NCBI RefSeq assembly: GCF_015062905.1
Contig: NZ_SUTK01000004.1
Span: forward strand, 16,200-80,199
DNA from: Methanobrevibacter thaueri
Lineage (GTDB): Archaea > Methanobacteriota > Methanobacteria > Methanobacteriales > Methanobacteriaceae
Direction of reading: 5' to 3'
DNA length: 64,000 bases
Within the stretch, counting starts at the first letter, position 1; every line of letters begins with the position of its first letter. Below the pieces are notes generated by a model, which saw nothing but the letters and a program-made list of their open reading frames with translations, was not told where the DNA came from and made no database searches. Made by a program: the position numbers and the translations under genes. This document shows positions 7,885-16,924 of the stretch, one piece after another.

Positions 7885-9043
7885 AGAAAAGAGCTGTTTC
7901 AAGTAAAGCTTCGTCACATTGAAGTTTGATAATATTGGTTCTACCTTTTCCACGACCACGTGAAACGGTGTTTGTAGAAATTATACCAAGCAATTCAAGC
8001 TCATTGATGAAATCAAATATTCTTCTGTATGTAACTGCATCCTTTTTGGAAATGTCAGTGTAAGATTCGTAAAGTTTTCCGGATGTGATTTCCTCTTTTT
8101 GCTTAGTTAATGTCAATATAGCCAACAGAAGTCTTTGTTGCTGAAGCGGAAGTGTGGATAAAATTTCACTAACCTTATTATGCTCTATTCTTTCCTTAGC
8201 TCTTTTTACATGATCAGTTGTTACTTTTTCACAGGTATCATCAAAAGCCAACTCGCCCGCATTCTTTAAAAGGTCTAATGCATATCTTGCATCGCCTTCC
8301 TCTTTAGCGGCCATTGCAGAACATAACGGTATGACATCATCATTCAATACACCATCATTGAATGACAGTTCAGCCCTTTCGGACAAAATGTCAGCCAACT
8401 GGTCAGCGCCATAAGGCGGAAATACAATTTCCTTATCGTTCAGGCTGCTTGTAACTCTGGATTTGATTAAATTCTTAAAGTCAAGATAATTACTGATTGA
8501 CAGAACTGCAACATTGTCTGTTCTTGTTAATGTGTATAATATTCCGTCACCATCCTTATCAAGCAGGATATCAATCTCGTCCAATATAACAATCAGCTGC
8601 AATTTTTTACCAAATGCATTGGTTCTAAACAAGCTTCTGAATGCATTGACAACCTCTGCTTTTGTCCATCCACGGTTTGGAACATCACGTCCGAGCCTGT
8701 TACACAGCTCAGCAATAACCTGATATTCTGTAGTGAAATCTGTACATCTGATATATTCAATCTTTACAAAGATGTTTTCGTTGTCTGCAGCTTCAATCAG
8801 CTGTTCACGTGCGAATTTGGATGCCGCTGTTTTTCCTGTTCCTGTTTTACCGTATAATGTAACGTTTGATGGAGTGACATTATCCAAAACATCGACCCAA
8901 TTTCTTGCAATTTCTCTGATCTGCTCGTCTCTATGAACTAGTTTTTCTGGTAAAAATCTGTGATCCAGAGGTTTCTTGTTTTTAAATATCTGATTTTTCC
9001 TTCTGTTTGAAATAAGTTGTTCGTCCTCAAAAATATTCGCCAT
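7877..9043 (-). CDS. cdc6: Orc1/Cdc6 replication initiator
   Basis: Archaeal origin-recognition protein that binds ORB boxes and loads the MCM helicase. The 388-residue protein is an AAA+ ATPase: Walker A GKTGTGKT near residues 65-72, Walker B VILDEID near 154-158, a sensor-1 region ending SISNYLDF, and a C-terminal winged-helix domain (TYRRIFDFINELELLGII). The start at 9043 follows an AGGTGG ribosome site; a GTG three codons upstream lies in that site. The gene is next to an origin whose boxes it should bind, and is probably autoregulated from there. It is convergent with pyrB, overlapping by 8 bases. Confidence 0.96.
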   Translation of the reverse strand: MANIFEDEQLISNRRKNQIFKNKKPLDHRFLPEKLVHRDEQIREIARNWVDVLDNVTPSNVTLYGKTGTGKTAASKFAREQLIEAADNENIFVKIEYIRCTDFTTEYQVIAELCNRLGRDVPNRGWTKAEVVNAFRSLFRTNAFGKKLQLIVILDEIDILLDKDGDGILYTLTRTDNVAVLSISNYLDFKNLIKSRVTSSLNDKEIVFPPYGADQLADILSERAELSFNDGVLNDDVIPLCSAMAAKEEGDARYALDLLKNAGELAFDDTCEKVTTDHVKRAKERIEHNKVSEILSTLPLQQQRLLLAILTLTKQKEEITSGKLYESYTDISKKDAVTYRRIFDFINELELLGIISTNTVSRGRGKGRTNIIKLQCDEALLETALFSI

Positions 9044-9052
9044 CTTCCCCAC

Positions 9053-9678
9053 CTAAAAAAATAAATAAATAACAAAAATGTCGTGAGTATAATTTCCAGT
9101 GTTAATAGTATAAAACAGCTAATAAATAAAGCTTTTTATTACAAGTTATGAAAAATGTAATAATAATTGGAAAATCTCTGAAAATTAAATTGATTAAATT
9201 GATTTAAATTGAAAAATACTAATTAAAAATATGTATAATTTAATATAAATCTACAAAATATTTTATAATATAAAAATATTTGATTTTCATCATTTAATTT
9301 TTAAATGTGAAATACTATTATTTCAAATATAAGATAATGATTTCAAGTGTAATTTTCTCAAAAAAATATGCATTCAAAGTGACCTAATCGGCAAATGGAC
9401 ATCAACTTTGAAAAAACTGTCATGATTTATCACAAAGACAGAGAGGTCCGTTTCAAGTGTAACATTTTTTGGCCAAAAGCCCAAAATGAAGACATGTATT
9501 TCAAGTGTAAAAAACATGATTCAACGTTTGAATTTTAAAACAAAGAAGAAAGAGTATTGAAAATCAGGAAAATAAGCCAAATAAAAAAAGATAGATTTCA
9601 AGTGTTACAGTTGAAATAGACCCCTTCAGTCTTACAATATCAACGAAATCGTTTCACTTGAAATACACCCCTCCCTCT
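9053..9678. other. replication origin (oriC) with multiple ORB boxes
   Basis: This 626-base gap has no gene. Copies of the Orc1/Cdc6 box TTTCAAGTGTAA lie at 9341-9352, 9451-9462 and 9499-9510, with a variant TTTCAAGTGTTA at 9596-9607. Inverted boxes with the G-string lie near 9611-9626 (TTGAAATAGACCCCTT) and 9652-9675 (TTTCACTTGAAATACACCCC). Degenerate copies are at 9093-9105 and 9321-9333. Left-hand boxes point one way and the two right-hand boxes the other, flanking an AT-rich stretch around 9180-9330 suited to unwinding. Position beside cdc6 and box arrangement match known archaeal origins, including the methanobacterial one. Confidence 0.9.
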
Positions 9679-10161
9679 CTAAATGAACATGTCATTCTGA
9701 TTGGAAGGTGTGATGTTGATTTGAAGTGTTCCAAAAGTCTTGTCGATTAACCAGATGCAATGCAGTTTAGCCTTGAAAACACGTTTAAGAGTTCTAAACA
9801 ATTCATTTTTACTTATTCCATCCTCAAATATTTGTTCAGTAACTACGAATTGCTGTAAAATGTCATTTGCAACCTGAAGTTCAAAATCGACTAAAAAATT
9901 GTTCAGACCGAAGTTCAAATCCATTATAAAATCCTTTTGTGTCTTTTTGTCAGCCTGTTTCATCAGGTCCAAGTGCTGTTGGGCAACCTGGGTGGCACAT
10001 GCAACGATCAGACAGTCCTTTCCAGCAGGTTTTACGACATCCATGATATTTTCCTTTGGAAACTCAATGATATAGTGAAAATCAGCATTTTCATCATATT
10101 TGGCTTCTCTTAACAAATCTTCTTCAAATAACCATTGTCTTATATTTTCTTCAAGATTCAT
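9679..10161 (-). CDS. conserved archaeal protein of unknown function, origin-adjacent (DUF2299-like)
   Basis: A soluble 160-residue protein without signal peptide or membrane segment. It begins with an amphipathic helix (ENIRQWLFEEDLL), followed by a strand-rich half and a long helical half (residues 75-140). Composition and length resemble the small archaeal DUF2299 family, but I hold that assignment loosely. It lies on the far side of oriC from cdc6 and reads away from cbiB, so its 3' end faces the rightmost ORB box. A role linked to replication is possible only by position. No catalytic residues are evident. Confidence 0.6.
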   Translation of the reverse strand: MNLEENIRQWLFEEDLLREAKYDENADFHYIIEFPKENIMDVVKPAGKDCLIVACATQVAQQHLDLMKQADKKTQKDFIMDLNFGLNNFLVDFELQVANDILQQFVVTEQIFEDGISKNELFRTLKRVFKAKLHCIWLIDKTFGTLQINITPSNQNDMFI

Positions 10162-10226
10162 AATATCATCATTCTTTATTAAAATTTATAATAAATTATT
10201 TATTTTTTAATTATATAAATTAAACT

Positions 10227-11264
10227 ATGATTGATTATAATAATTTGATTAATGGTATAATAACAACAAAAATAAACGCCATTACATCATTTAATTTATT
10301 TTTATTTATTATAATTGCTCTGATATTATCATTGATGATAGATATGGTATTTGGGGAGCTGCCCACAAGGGTACATCCTGTCGTAATAATGGGATCTATA
10401 ATCAACTTCTTTAAAAAACTATTCATAAACGTTAAAAACAGGTTATCTGGATTATTTGTTGTTTTATGTGTATATTCAGTATCTATTATTATTTTATATA
10501 TTATATATTTGATTTGCAGCTGTAACTTTGCTTTGTTTTTCATTGTATTTGTGATACTGTTGTCATCGACATTTTCGGTCAATATGCTGTTGAAGACTGC
10601 AGTTGATGTTAAGGTAGCGCTCGATGAAAGCATCGATAAAGCAAGGCAGCTGGTTTCATACCTGGTCAGTCGTGACACTGATGAGCTCACAGAATCATTC
10701 ATCGTTTCTGCAACAATCGAGAGTCTGACTGAAAACATAACGGATTCATACGTTGCACCTGTTTTTTACTATTTTATTTTTGCAGCATTGATTTTATGGC
10801 ATCCGATTGACAATCAGCTGTTTTATCTGCTGGCGATTCCAATGGCATATAGAATTTCAAACACCCTTGATGCAATGCTTGGATACCAAACAGATGAATT
10901 GAAGGACATCGGTTTTGTACCAGCCAAAATAGATGACATATTGAATTTCATTCCGTCAAGAATAGCAGGAATATTCATAGTCATCTCTTCCTATCTATTG
11001 AAATTTGACGGCAAGAATGCATATGAAATCATGATGAGGGATGCCAGAAAATGCCCTTCACCAAATTCAGGATACACAATGGCAACAACCGCAGGGGCAT
11101 TGAACATTCAACTGATCAAAAAAGATACCTATATTTTAGGGGATGACAATAAAGATATAACAAAAGAGGATATTTCAAAAGCTGTAAGCTTATCAAAAGT
11201 GACTATTTACCTGTTTACAATAGTAATTATACTTTTACTTGCTTTAATATATGTGATATTATGA
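10227..11264 (+). CDS. cbiB: adenosylcobinamide-phosphate synthase (CbiB/CobD)
   Basis: An integral membrane enzyme that attaches the aminopropanol-phosphate arm to adenosylcobyric acid in cobamide synthesis. The 345-residue protein has a hydrophobic N-terminal segment, then DMVFGELPTRVHPVVIMG, the usual CbiB signature near residue 40, several further membrane helices, the DARKCPSPNSG loop near 270, and a C-terminal membrane helix. Its stop overlaps the start of cbiG (ATGA), so the two are translationally coupled. The N-terminus is about 15-20 residues longer than typical; a later start is possible because a TATA-like element lies only about 10 bases before the ATG. Confidence 0.93.
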   Translation: MIDYNNLINGIITTKINAITSFNLFLFIIIALILSLMIDMVFGELPTRVHPVVIMGSIINFFKKLFINVKNRLSGLFVVLCVYSVSIIILYIIYLICSCNFALFFIVFVILLSSTFSVNMLLKTAVDVKVALDESIDKARQLVSYLVSRDTDELTESFIVSATIESLTENITDSYVAPVFYYFIFAALILWHPIDNQLFYLLAIPMAYRISNTLDAMLGYQTDELKDIGFVPAKIDDILNFIPSRIAGIFIVISSYLLKFDGKNAYEIMMRDARKCPSPNSGYTMATTAGALNIQLIKKDTYILGDDNKDITKEDISKAVSLSKVTIYLFTIVIILLLALIYVIL

Positions 11265-12274
11265 AAATTGCAATTATTTCAGTATCCGACAAGGGTCATG
11301 AATTGGCAAATAGATTAAAGGAAAAATTGGACATGGATTCCACAATAATAAAATGTGACTTATATCATAAAAATGTCAAAGAACATTTTCCAATTTTATT
11401 TTATGAGTATGATGCAATCATTGCGATAATGGCTTCTGGAATATTGATCAGGTCAATTGCGCCGCTGGTTGAGTCCAAGGTAACAGACCCTGCAGTGATA
11501 AATATCGATGACAATGGAAAATTTGTTATATCAACTTTATCTGGCCATTTGGGAGGTGCCAATGAGCTTGCAAACAAAGTTGCAGATTTGATTGACTCAA
11601 CACCTGTCATAACAACTTCCACTGATGTCAACAAGAAATTGGGAATAGATGTTCTTGCAAAGGATTTGTATCTGAGAATTGACAATACAAAGGAGATCCT
11701 GTTCTTCAATAAGGCCATATTGGAAGGCCGTGAGATTACATTCACACTCAATCCAAACAGGAATTTCGATTATCTCTTCGATTATTTGAGAAAAGTCACA
11801 CTTGAAATCTATGTTTTATTTTCCTATTCATCAGATGTCGATACAGATGAAATACATGTCAGCCTGGACGGTCATGAAATGGTACTGAAAGAGAGAAAAA
11901 TAGTTGCAGGAATCGGATGCAGGCGTGGAAAGGAATGTAAATTCATTCATGATGGGCTTAAGAAATCATTGGATGATTTGAAAATTTTGCCTTCAAGAGT
12001 TAACATGCTCACTTCAGCCGAAATAAAAAAAGATGAAAAGGGCATATTGGAATTGTCTGAAAAAATGAATATACCTGTCAGATTCGTTGAAATTGACAAA
12101 TTGAAACTATTTGAATCCTGTGATGTTGCCAAGTCAGAATTCGTTTATTCAAAGTTTGGAATTTATGGCGTTTGTGAACCGTCAGCATTGATAATGGCAG
12201 GCTTCGATTCAAAATTGATATATAAAAAAACTTCATATGATGGCGTGACAATAGCAATCGCCGTTTCAAAATAA
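11261..12274 (+). CDS. cbiG: cobalt-precorrin-5A hydrolase
   Basis: CbiG opens the lactone ring of cobalt-precorrin-5A, releasing acetaldehyde, in the anaerobic cobalamin pathway. The 337-residue protein has the N-terminal domain signature (AIMASGILIRSIAPL, then STLSGHLGGANELA), a variable middle, and the C-terminal domain beginning IVAGIGCRRGKEC near residue 215 with the closing GVCEPSALIMAGF segment. Both domains are intact. It starts inside the cbiB stop codon. Together with cbiH at 15.8 kb and the chelatases at 21 kb it shows a complete anaerobic corrin route that is scattered across the genome. Confidence 0.95.
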   Translation: MKIAIISVSDKGHELANRLKEKLDMDSTIIKCDLYHKNVKEHFPILFYEYDAIIAIMASGILIRSIAPLVESKVTDPAVINIDDNGKFVISTLSGHLGGANELANKVADLIDSTPVITTSTDVNKKLGIDVLAKDLYLRIDNTKEILFFNKAILEGREITFTLNPNRNFDYLFDYLRKVTLEIYVLFSYSSDVDTDEIHVSLDGHEMVLKERKIVAGIGCRRGKECKFIHDGLKKSLDDLKILPSRVNMLTSAEIKKDEKGILELSEKMNIPVRFVEIDKLKLFESCDVAKSEFVYSKFGIYGVCEPSALIMAGFDSKLIYKKTSYDGVTIAIAVSK

Positions 12275-12300
12275 TTATAAAAAAATAGTAAAAAACTAAA

Positions 12301-12549
12301 TTAGATTGCTTCTAATTTAGATAGAACTTCCCAAATTAAAGTTCTTGCGTGAACTGGAATATTAGGGTCATTGCTGATTTCATCTAATTTTCCAAGAACA
12401 GTACTTATTCTTACAGATTGATCTTGTTCATCATCTTTTAATAAATCACAAGATTGGCTAGCTGCTTCTCTGATGTTACGAGGAACAGTGTTATTATCTG
12501 AAATATAGTCAAGAATTTCACATACTTCTTCAATCGCTTGATTACTCAT
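12301..12549 (-). CDS. UPF0147 family protein
   Basis: An 82-residue, all-helical acidic protein matching the small archaeal UPF0147 family, with the typical IEEVCEILDYI opening, VPRNIREAA and PVHARTLIWEVLSKLEAI near the end. Function is unknown; members are widespread in Euryarchaeota. It has a GGAGGG-type ribosome site before the ATG. It is convergent with cbiG and divergent from the ribbon-helix-helix gene. Confidence 0.88.
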   Translation of the reverse strand: MSNQAIEEVCEILDYISDNNTVPRNIREAASQSCDLLKDDEQDQSVRISTVLGKLDEISNDPNIPVHARTLIWEVLSKLEAI

Positions 12550-12693
12550 TTATTCTCCCTCCAAAATAAATAATTAAAATAAGTAAAAATAACTATTAAG
12601 ATAATATTTGTCTGTAATAGATTTAAATAGTTTTTGGTGATGAGAACATATTATTTAGAAAAATATATATTTAATTAAAATGAATTATTATAC

Positions 12694-12858
12694 ATGTCAG
12701 ATATAAGCAAAACCACAATAAACTTACCTGTAGATTTAAAAAAAGAATTAAAGAAAATGGCAATTGATGAAGATACTTCATTATCCGGATTAATCATTAA
12801 AATGATTGAAGAAGGAATGAAAAACAGAAACAAAAACGTAATTTCAGATGAAGATTAA
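12694..12858 (+). CDS. small ribbon-helix-helix DNA-binding protein
   Basis: A 54-residue ORF beginning MSDISKTTINLPVDLKKELK: a short strand (TTINLP) followed by two helices, with SLSGLIIKMIEEGMK as the second. This is the CopG/Arc ribbon-helix-helix pattern, so it is probably a dimeric transcription factor or antitoxin-like regulator. No ribosome site is visible, but a TATA-like ATATATATTT lies about 25 bases upstream of the ATG, so the mRNA is probably leaderless. The last four bases overlap the convergent aldolase stop (TTAA). No toxin gene is adjacent, which favours a regulator. Its targets are unknown. Confidence 0.8.
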   Translation: MSDISKTTINLPVDLKKELKKMAIDEDTSLSGLIIKMIEEGMKNRNKNVISDED

Positions 12859-13430
12859 TCATTATCTTCAGCTGAATTTAACATCAATGTTATGAATTGA
12901 GTTTTAGCAGTCTCTTCAACAAAAACTGCAAGTAACATCGCTTCTTTTAAACTGTCGCTTACACAAATCACACCATGATTTTTTAAAATCAATACATCTT
13001 CTTTTCCAAGGCCTTCACTGGCGCTTTTTGCAAGCTCATCGCTTCCAGGCTTCTCATAGTCAATGGATTGCAGATATGGTGTTACAATCGGTCCGAAACC
13101 TTCAAGTCTTTTAAGCTTTTTATCTGAAAATGCAAATCCTGTTGCATAAGGCGAATGAGTGTGTACAATAGCATTAACATCAGATCTTTTTTTATAGATT
13201 TCCAGGTGCATGTTAACTTCGGAAGAAGGCTTTCCCTTAGTCAGGACATTGCCCTGCATATCAACAAGCACGATATCCTCTTCGCATAGGCTGGATAATG
13301 ATTTCAGGGTCGGTGTAATGGCAATAACATTACCAAATCTTGCGCTGATGTTGCCTGATTTTCCGGAAACCAAGCCCTTATCATAAATCTCATTAGAAAC
13401 GTCAATAATTTCTGCAATATTTTTTTTCAT
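12855..13430 (-). CDS. fucA: class II aldolase, L-fuculose-1-phosphate aldolase type
   Basis: A 191-residue zinc-dependent class II aldolase. Visible signatures are VSGKSGNISAR (phosphate binding), GKPSSEVNMH, the zinc-binding IVHTHSPYA and the ILKNHGVI segment with a further metal histidine. In methanogens the FucA homologue has been proposed to make lactaldehyde for the lactate moiety of coenzyme F420; in bacteria it splits fuculose 1-phosphate. No sugar catabolism genes are nearby, which favours the former role. It lies 11 bases downstream of the DP1 gene and is probably co-transcribed with it. Confidence 0.88.
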   Translation of the reverse strand: MKKNIAEIIDVSNEIYDKGLVSGKSGNISARFGNVIAITPTLKSLSSLCEEDIVLVDMQGNVLTKGKPSSEVNMHLEIYKKRSDVNAIVHTHSPYATGFAFSDKKLKRLEGFGPIVTPYLQSIDYEKPGSDELAKSASEGLGKEDVLILKNHGVICVSDSLKEAMLLAVFVEETAKTQFITLMLNSAEDND

Positions 13431-13441
13431 AAAAATAACCT

Positions 13442-15169
13442 CTATAAGAATTTAAAGTGTCTGTATTTTCCTTTATGAATAACAGGTACCTCAGCAGGAG
13501 TAGGATTAATGTTGTAAATTTTCTGGAACTCGGTTTGAGTCTGGAACGTACCTGAATTTATCAGATGAACTCCCTTATACTTTTTATAGCTGTTAATGTG
13601 AATGTGGCCTGTATGGAAAATATCAGGAACCTCATCAATCACAAGATAATCTTCAAGTTCTGAAGCTAATGGAGTTCTTTCACCATAAATTGGAGCCAAA
13701 TGTCTTTTTTGTAATAATTCCATCATTATTTCATCGCTTTTCTCATATTCAAAGCTCTTGATAGCCATAACCAAGTCGTCAAAACTGCGTCCGTGGTAAA
13801 TCAACACATTAATTCCGTCAAGGGAAACGACACCAGGATTTGAAATGAACTCTACATTGTCCAGTTCATACAGTGCATTTGCATATTCTTCAGGAACTGC
13901 AGGCTGCGGTTCAGCAACTCTTGATGCATCGTGGTTTCCAGGGGCAATGATGATTTTGATATCACTTCTGATATTGCCTAGGAATCTGGCAGCTTCGTTA
14001 TACTGTTCTGTAATGTCCTTAATGGCCAATTCTTTGTCCTGATTTGGATATACTCCGATACCGTCCACGATATCCCCTCCTATAATCAGGTATTTGACGT
14101 CTTCAGCGACTCTTCTCTGCTCTTCGTCTCCGGCTTCACAGTTAATCCAGTCAATGAATCTTTGAAAAGCATCTTCCAGAAATGTCAGGCTTCCAATGTG
14201 AACGTCTGAAAGGAATACGATACCGAAGTCCATTTCCTTTTCAGGAATGCTTAGGACACCAGGGTTTATGATCTGTTGGCCAAAAGCGAAACCCGCATCA
14301 CTGCTTTTGTTGGCAATGACACCGACAACTTCATCTCTAACAAGCTTTTCGGCCTCTGCAAACAACTCTTCGTTTTTGTTTGAAAACAGAATGGAAATGT
14401 TTCCTGTATCATCTTCAAACTCAACGATTTTATGGCCGTTTTTGCTTGATCTGATTTCGCGAACCATCAGAATCAGACTTAAGCTTTCCATGCTGTCGTC
14501 AATATCGGCAATTTTGGTATAGTTTCTAAGCTCAGGACGCCTGGACAGGATATTAGCCAATTTGTCATATCTGCTTTTGAAATAGGAAATCAGGTTTTCA
14601 AGTTCACCGCTGGTATAGGATTTCTTACTTGTGTCCTGAATGATTTTGAAGTCATATTTAACATTGGATTTCTGTTCATTTCTTTTAAATTTGATTTTAG
14701 TGTCCTTAATGGTTTCAGAAGCTTTTTGAATCGTTTCATTAACGTAGTTTTTAGGCTTGTCGCTTTCCTTTTTAAGGTCGTCAATTGAATCAGGCTTTTT
14801 AATTTCCTTTTCATCGTCAATTGGTTGCGGCTTTTCGTCTTCAACCTTCTTTTGTGGCTGTGCCTTTGTGTGAGAAACTTCCTTAGGTGGCTGTGGTGTT
14901 TTGTCAACAGTCTTTTCAGTTTCTTCGGACTTGATTAAAGTGTCCTGATTATCGCTTTCAGGCACGGTTTTAGTTCCGGTGAGTTCATCAATAGTTTCAC
15001 CGCTGACGCTAACCAGGTCCTTTGATGTAAACTTATCACTTTTTAATTTAACTATTAAAGTGGATGCAAAATCTATAGGGTTTTCTGCATTTATGACTTT
15101 ATCATAAGCTTCAGGTGATAGGTTTATTCCTTTTTTTGCAAATTTTAATAGAATTTTATTTGTCGACAT
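13442..15169 (-). CDS. polB: DNA polymerase D small subunit DP1
   Basis: DP1 is the proofreading 3'-5' exonuclease subunit of the archaeal replicative polymerase D; its partner DP2 is not in the window. The 575-residue protein has an N-terminal helical domain, a low-complexity Lys/Glu/Pro-rich linker at about residues 70-165, an OB-fold region near 210-290, and a calcineurin-type phosphoesterase domain with all metal motifs: DVHIGS, GGDIVDG, PGNHDA, IYHGRSF and HTGHIH. The proofreading site therefore looks active. The long linker is typical of flexible tethering between the two domains. Confidence 0.97.
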   Translation of the reverse strand: MSTNKILLKFAKKGINLSPEAYDKVINAENPIDFASTLIVKLKSDKFTSKDLVSVSGETIDELTGTKTVPESDNQDTLIKSEETEKTVDKTPQPPKEVSHTKAQPQKKVEDEKPQPIDDEKEIKKPDSIDDLKKESDKPKNYVNETIQKASETIKDTKIKFKRNEQKSNVKYDFKIIQDTSKKSYTSGELENLISYFKSRYDKLANILSRRPELRNYTKIADIDDSMESLSLILMVREIRSSKNGHKIVEFEDDTGNISILFSNKNEELFAEAEKLVRDEVVGVIANKSSDAGFAFGQQIINPGVLSIPEKEMDFGIVFLSDVHIGSLTFLEDAFQRFIDWINCEAGDEEQRRVAEDVKYLIIGGDIVDGIGVYPNQDKELAIKDITEQYNEAARFLGNIRSDIKIIIAPGNHDASRVAEPQPAVPEEYANALYELDNVEFISNPGVVSLDGINVLIYHGRSFDDLVMAIKSFEYEKSDEIMMELLQKRHLAPIYGERTPLASELEDYLVIDEVPDIFHTGHIHINSYKKYKGVHLINSGTFQTQTEFQKIYNINPTPAEVPVIHKGKYRHFKFL

Positions 15170-15330
15170 ACTGATAAAAAATTTATTTTTCTATGTTAAT
15201 AAACTTTGAGAATTTTAAAAGTCAATATTTATTTCAGCCTGTTAATTTGGGTTAGGTTTATTATATATTAAACATATAATTTATAATATTATATAATCTA
15301 TATTTATAAAAGATTAATGATTGTGATAAA

Positions 15331-15831
15331 ATGGCAAGTAAAATACTTAGAGTTATACTAATAATAGTGTTATTTATCGTATTTTTCGAATTGGGTCTGT
15401 TCAGTTCATATACCATTGTAACAGCTGAAGCTCCTAACTTCCATGGATTGGTGGACATGCAGATTTCGAAAATCCATGATTTCTTCAGCCCGCAAAAGGT
15501 TAATGAGGCACTGATTAAGGATCCGACTCCAGTCAACGTTTCAAATCAAAAGGATGTTGCGCTTAAGATGGAATCCCTGTCGCAGGTAGATGGTGTTAAT
15601 GTTGATTCAATGAACATAACTACATTCGACGATACCAATAACAATAAAAACATTACCGTCAACATCGAGGCGTTAGGTTATGCTTCACCAAGTCAGGCAT
15701 CAGGACAGATTGTTATCAGTCAGAATCCGTCTTACAAGGTCATGGCAACCGGTCAGGCCAGATACGGTGAAAACGGTCTTAGAGTGGATGAAAATACAAT
15801 TGCAATAACTTCTATTTTAAAATTGTACTAG
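15331..15831 (+). CDS. conserved membrane-anchored extracytoplasmic protein
   Basis: A 166-residue protein with one hydrophobic helix (about residues 5-24) followed by a polar, probably external, domain of about 140 residues rich in Asn, Asp and Thr. It has no cysteines and no recognised catalytic motif. It lies 8 bases before cbiH and reads the same way, so it is probably in the same transcript, but nothing ties it to cobalamin synthesis. I do not recognise the family; it is likely lineage-restricted. Confidence 0.6.
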   Translation: MASKILRVILIIVLFIVFFELGLFSSYTIVTAEAPNFHGLVDMQISKIHDFFSPQKVNEALIKDPTPVNVSNQKDVALKMESLSQVDGVNVDSMNITTFDDTNNNKNITVNIEALGYASPSQASGQIVISQNPSYKVMATGQARYGENGLRVDENTIAITSILKLY

Positions 15832-15839
15832 TGATATAA

Positions 15840-16913
15840 ATGATTAATGTAATAGGAATCGGTCAAAATAGAGACAATATGACTTTAGCGGCTATTAAAG
15901 CTATTGAAGAGTCTGATGTCATTATTGGTTATAAGAAATACATTAACCAGATTGAAGATTTAATTGAAGGAAAGGAAATCGTCAAAAAAGGAATGGGCGA
16001 TGAGATAGCCAGAGCTGAATTTGCGATTAAAAAAAGTCAGGAAGGCCAAACAGTTTCATTAATCAGTTCCGGTGACCCGGGCGTATTCGGAATGGCAAAC
16101 GTATTATATCAGATAGTAAGCAAATATGAAGATGTTGAAATAAAGGTTTATCCAGGAGTATCAGCCCTAAATTATGCGTCAAGCCATTTGGGAGCTCCTT
16201 TACATGATTTCGCTGCAATAAGTTTGAGCAATATCTTGACTCCATTATCAGAAATAGAAAAGAAGTTGAAATATGCTCTTGAGGCGAATTTTATCGTTGC
16301 AATCTACAATCCAATAAGCAAAACACGTAAAGAACCTTTCAGAAGGTTTAAGCAATGTGTTTTGGATATCAGAGGTGAAGATGCATTGATAGGAATTGTC
16401 GACAGTACCTATGAGCCTCCAAAGGCAACAATCGTTGAAGCTAAGGATTTGACTGAAGACATCGTGAACATGTCCTGCACACTGATTGTCGGAAATGACA
16501 TAACTTATGTCCAGGACGGCAAGATGATAACACCGAGAGGATATGTTATCAGGTCCAAAATCCATCCATTATCACAAAATCATTATGAAAAGTTCTTGAA
16601 CGGCGAAGTGGCTCATGGTCCAAATCGTGAGTGCGAATTCTATCCTTGCCACTGGGATGGCCAATACTGCGATTTCTGCTATTGTCCATTTTACCCATGC
16701 GGAGATTCTGCAACAGGCGGAGAATGGATAAAGGGCAAGGGAGTATGGAACTGTACAAACTGCCACTGGCTGCATACAAAGGAAGCCACTGAATATTTAA
16801 GAGAGCCTTTAGAAAACATTCTTGAAGATGTTGAAGATTTGAAAACCAAAAAGAAAACTTTATTGAAACTTAGAAAAGCATGCTTATTGAAAACAGATCC
16901 AAATGATCTATAG
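15840..16913 (+). CDS. cbiH: cobalt-precorrin-3B C17-methyltransferase with C-terminal Cys-rich domain
   Basis: CbiH methylates C17 and contracts the corrin ring. Residues 1-240 form the tetrapyrrole methylase fold: the N-terminal GIGQNRDNMT, SSGDPGVFGMA (SAM loop), YPGVSALNYA and the AIYNPISKTR segment. Residues about 258-320 add a cysteine/histidine-rich module with repeated CxxC-like spacing (YPCHWDGQYCDFC, then NCTNCHWLH), the 'cysteine-rich small domain' often found near cobalamin genes, here fused. It may bind a metal. The last 40 residues are helical. A PhoU/TrkA-C gene follows within 11 bases. Confidence 0.94.
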   Translation: MINVIGIGQNRDNMTLAAIKAIEESDVIIGYKKYINQIEDLIEGKEIVKKGMGDEIARAEFAIKKSQEGQTVSLISSGDPGVFGMANVLYQIVSKYEDVEIKVYPGVSALNYASSHLGAPLHDFAAISLSNILTPLSEIEKKLKYALEANFIVAIYNPISKTRKEPFRRFKQCVLDIRGEDALIGIVDSTYEPPKATIVEAKDLTEDIVNMSCTLIVGNDITYVQDGKMITPRGYVIRSKIHPLSQNHYEKFLNGEVAHGPNRECEFYPCHWDGQYCDFCYCPFYPCGDSATGGEWIKGKGVWNCTNCHWLHTKEATEYLREPLENILEDVEDLKTKKKTLLKLRKACLLKTDPNDL

Positions 16914-16924
16914 GGGAATTTGAA

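Noticed and set aside
12694..12858. Antitoxin of a toxin-antitoxin pair (ribbon-helix-helix protein)
   Set aside because: No adjacent small toxin gene; the neighbours are a UPF0147 protein and an aldolase.
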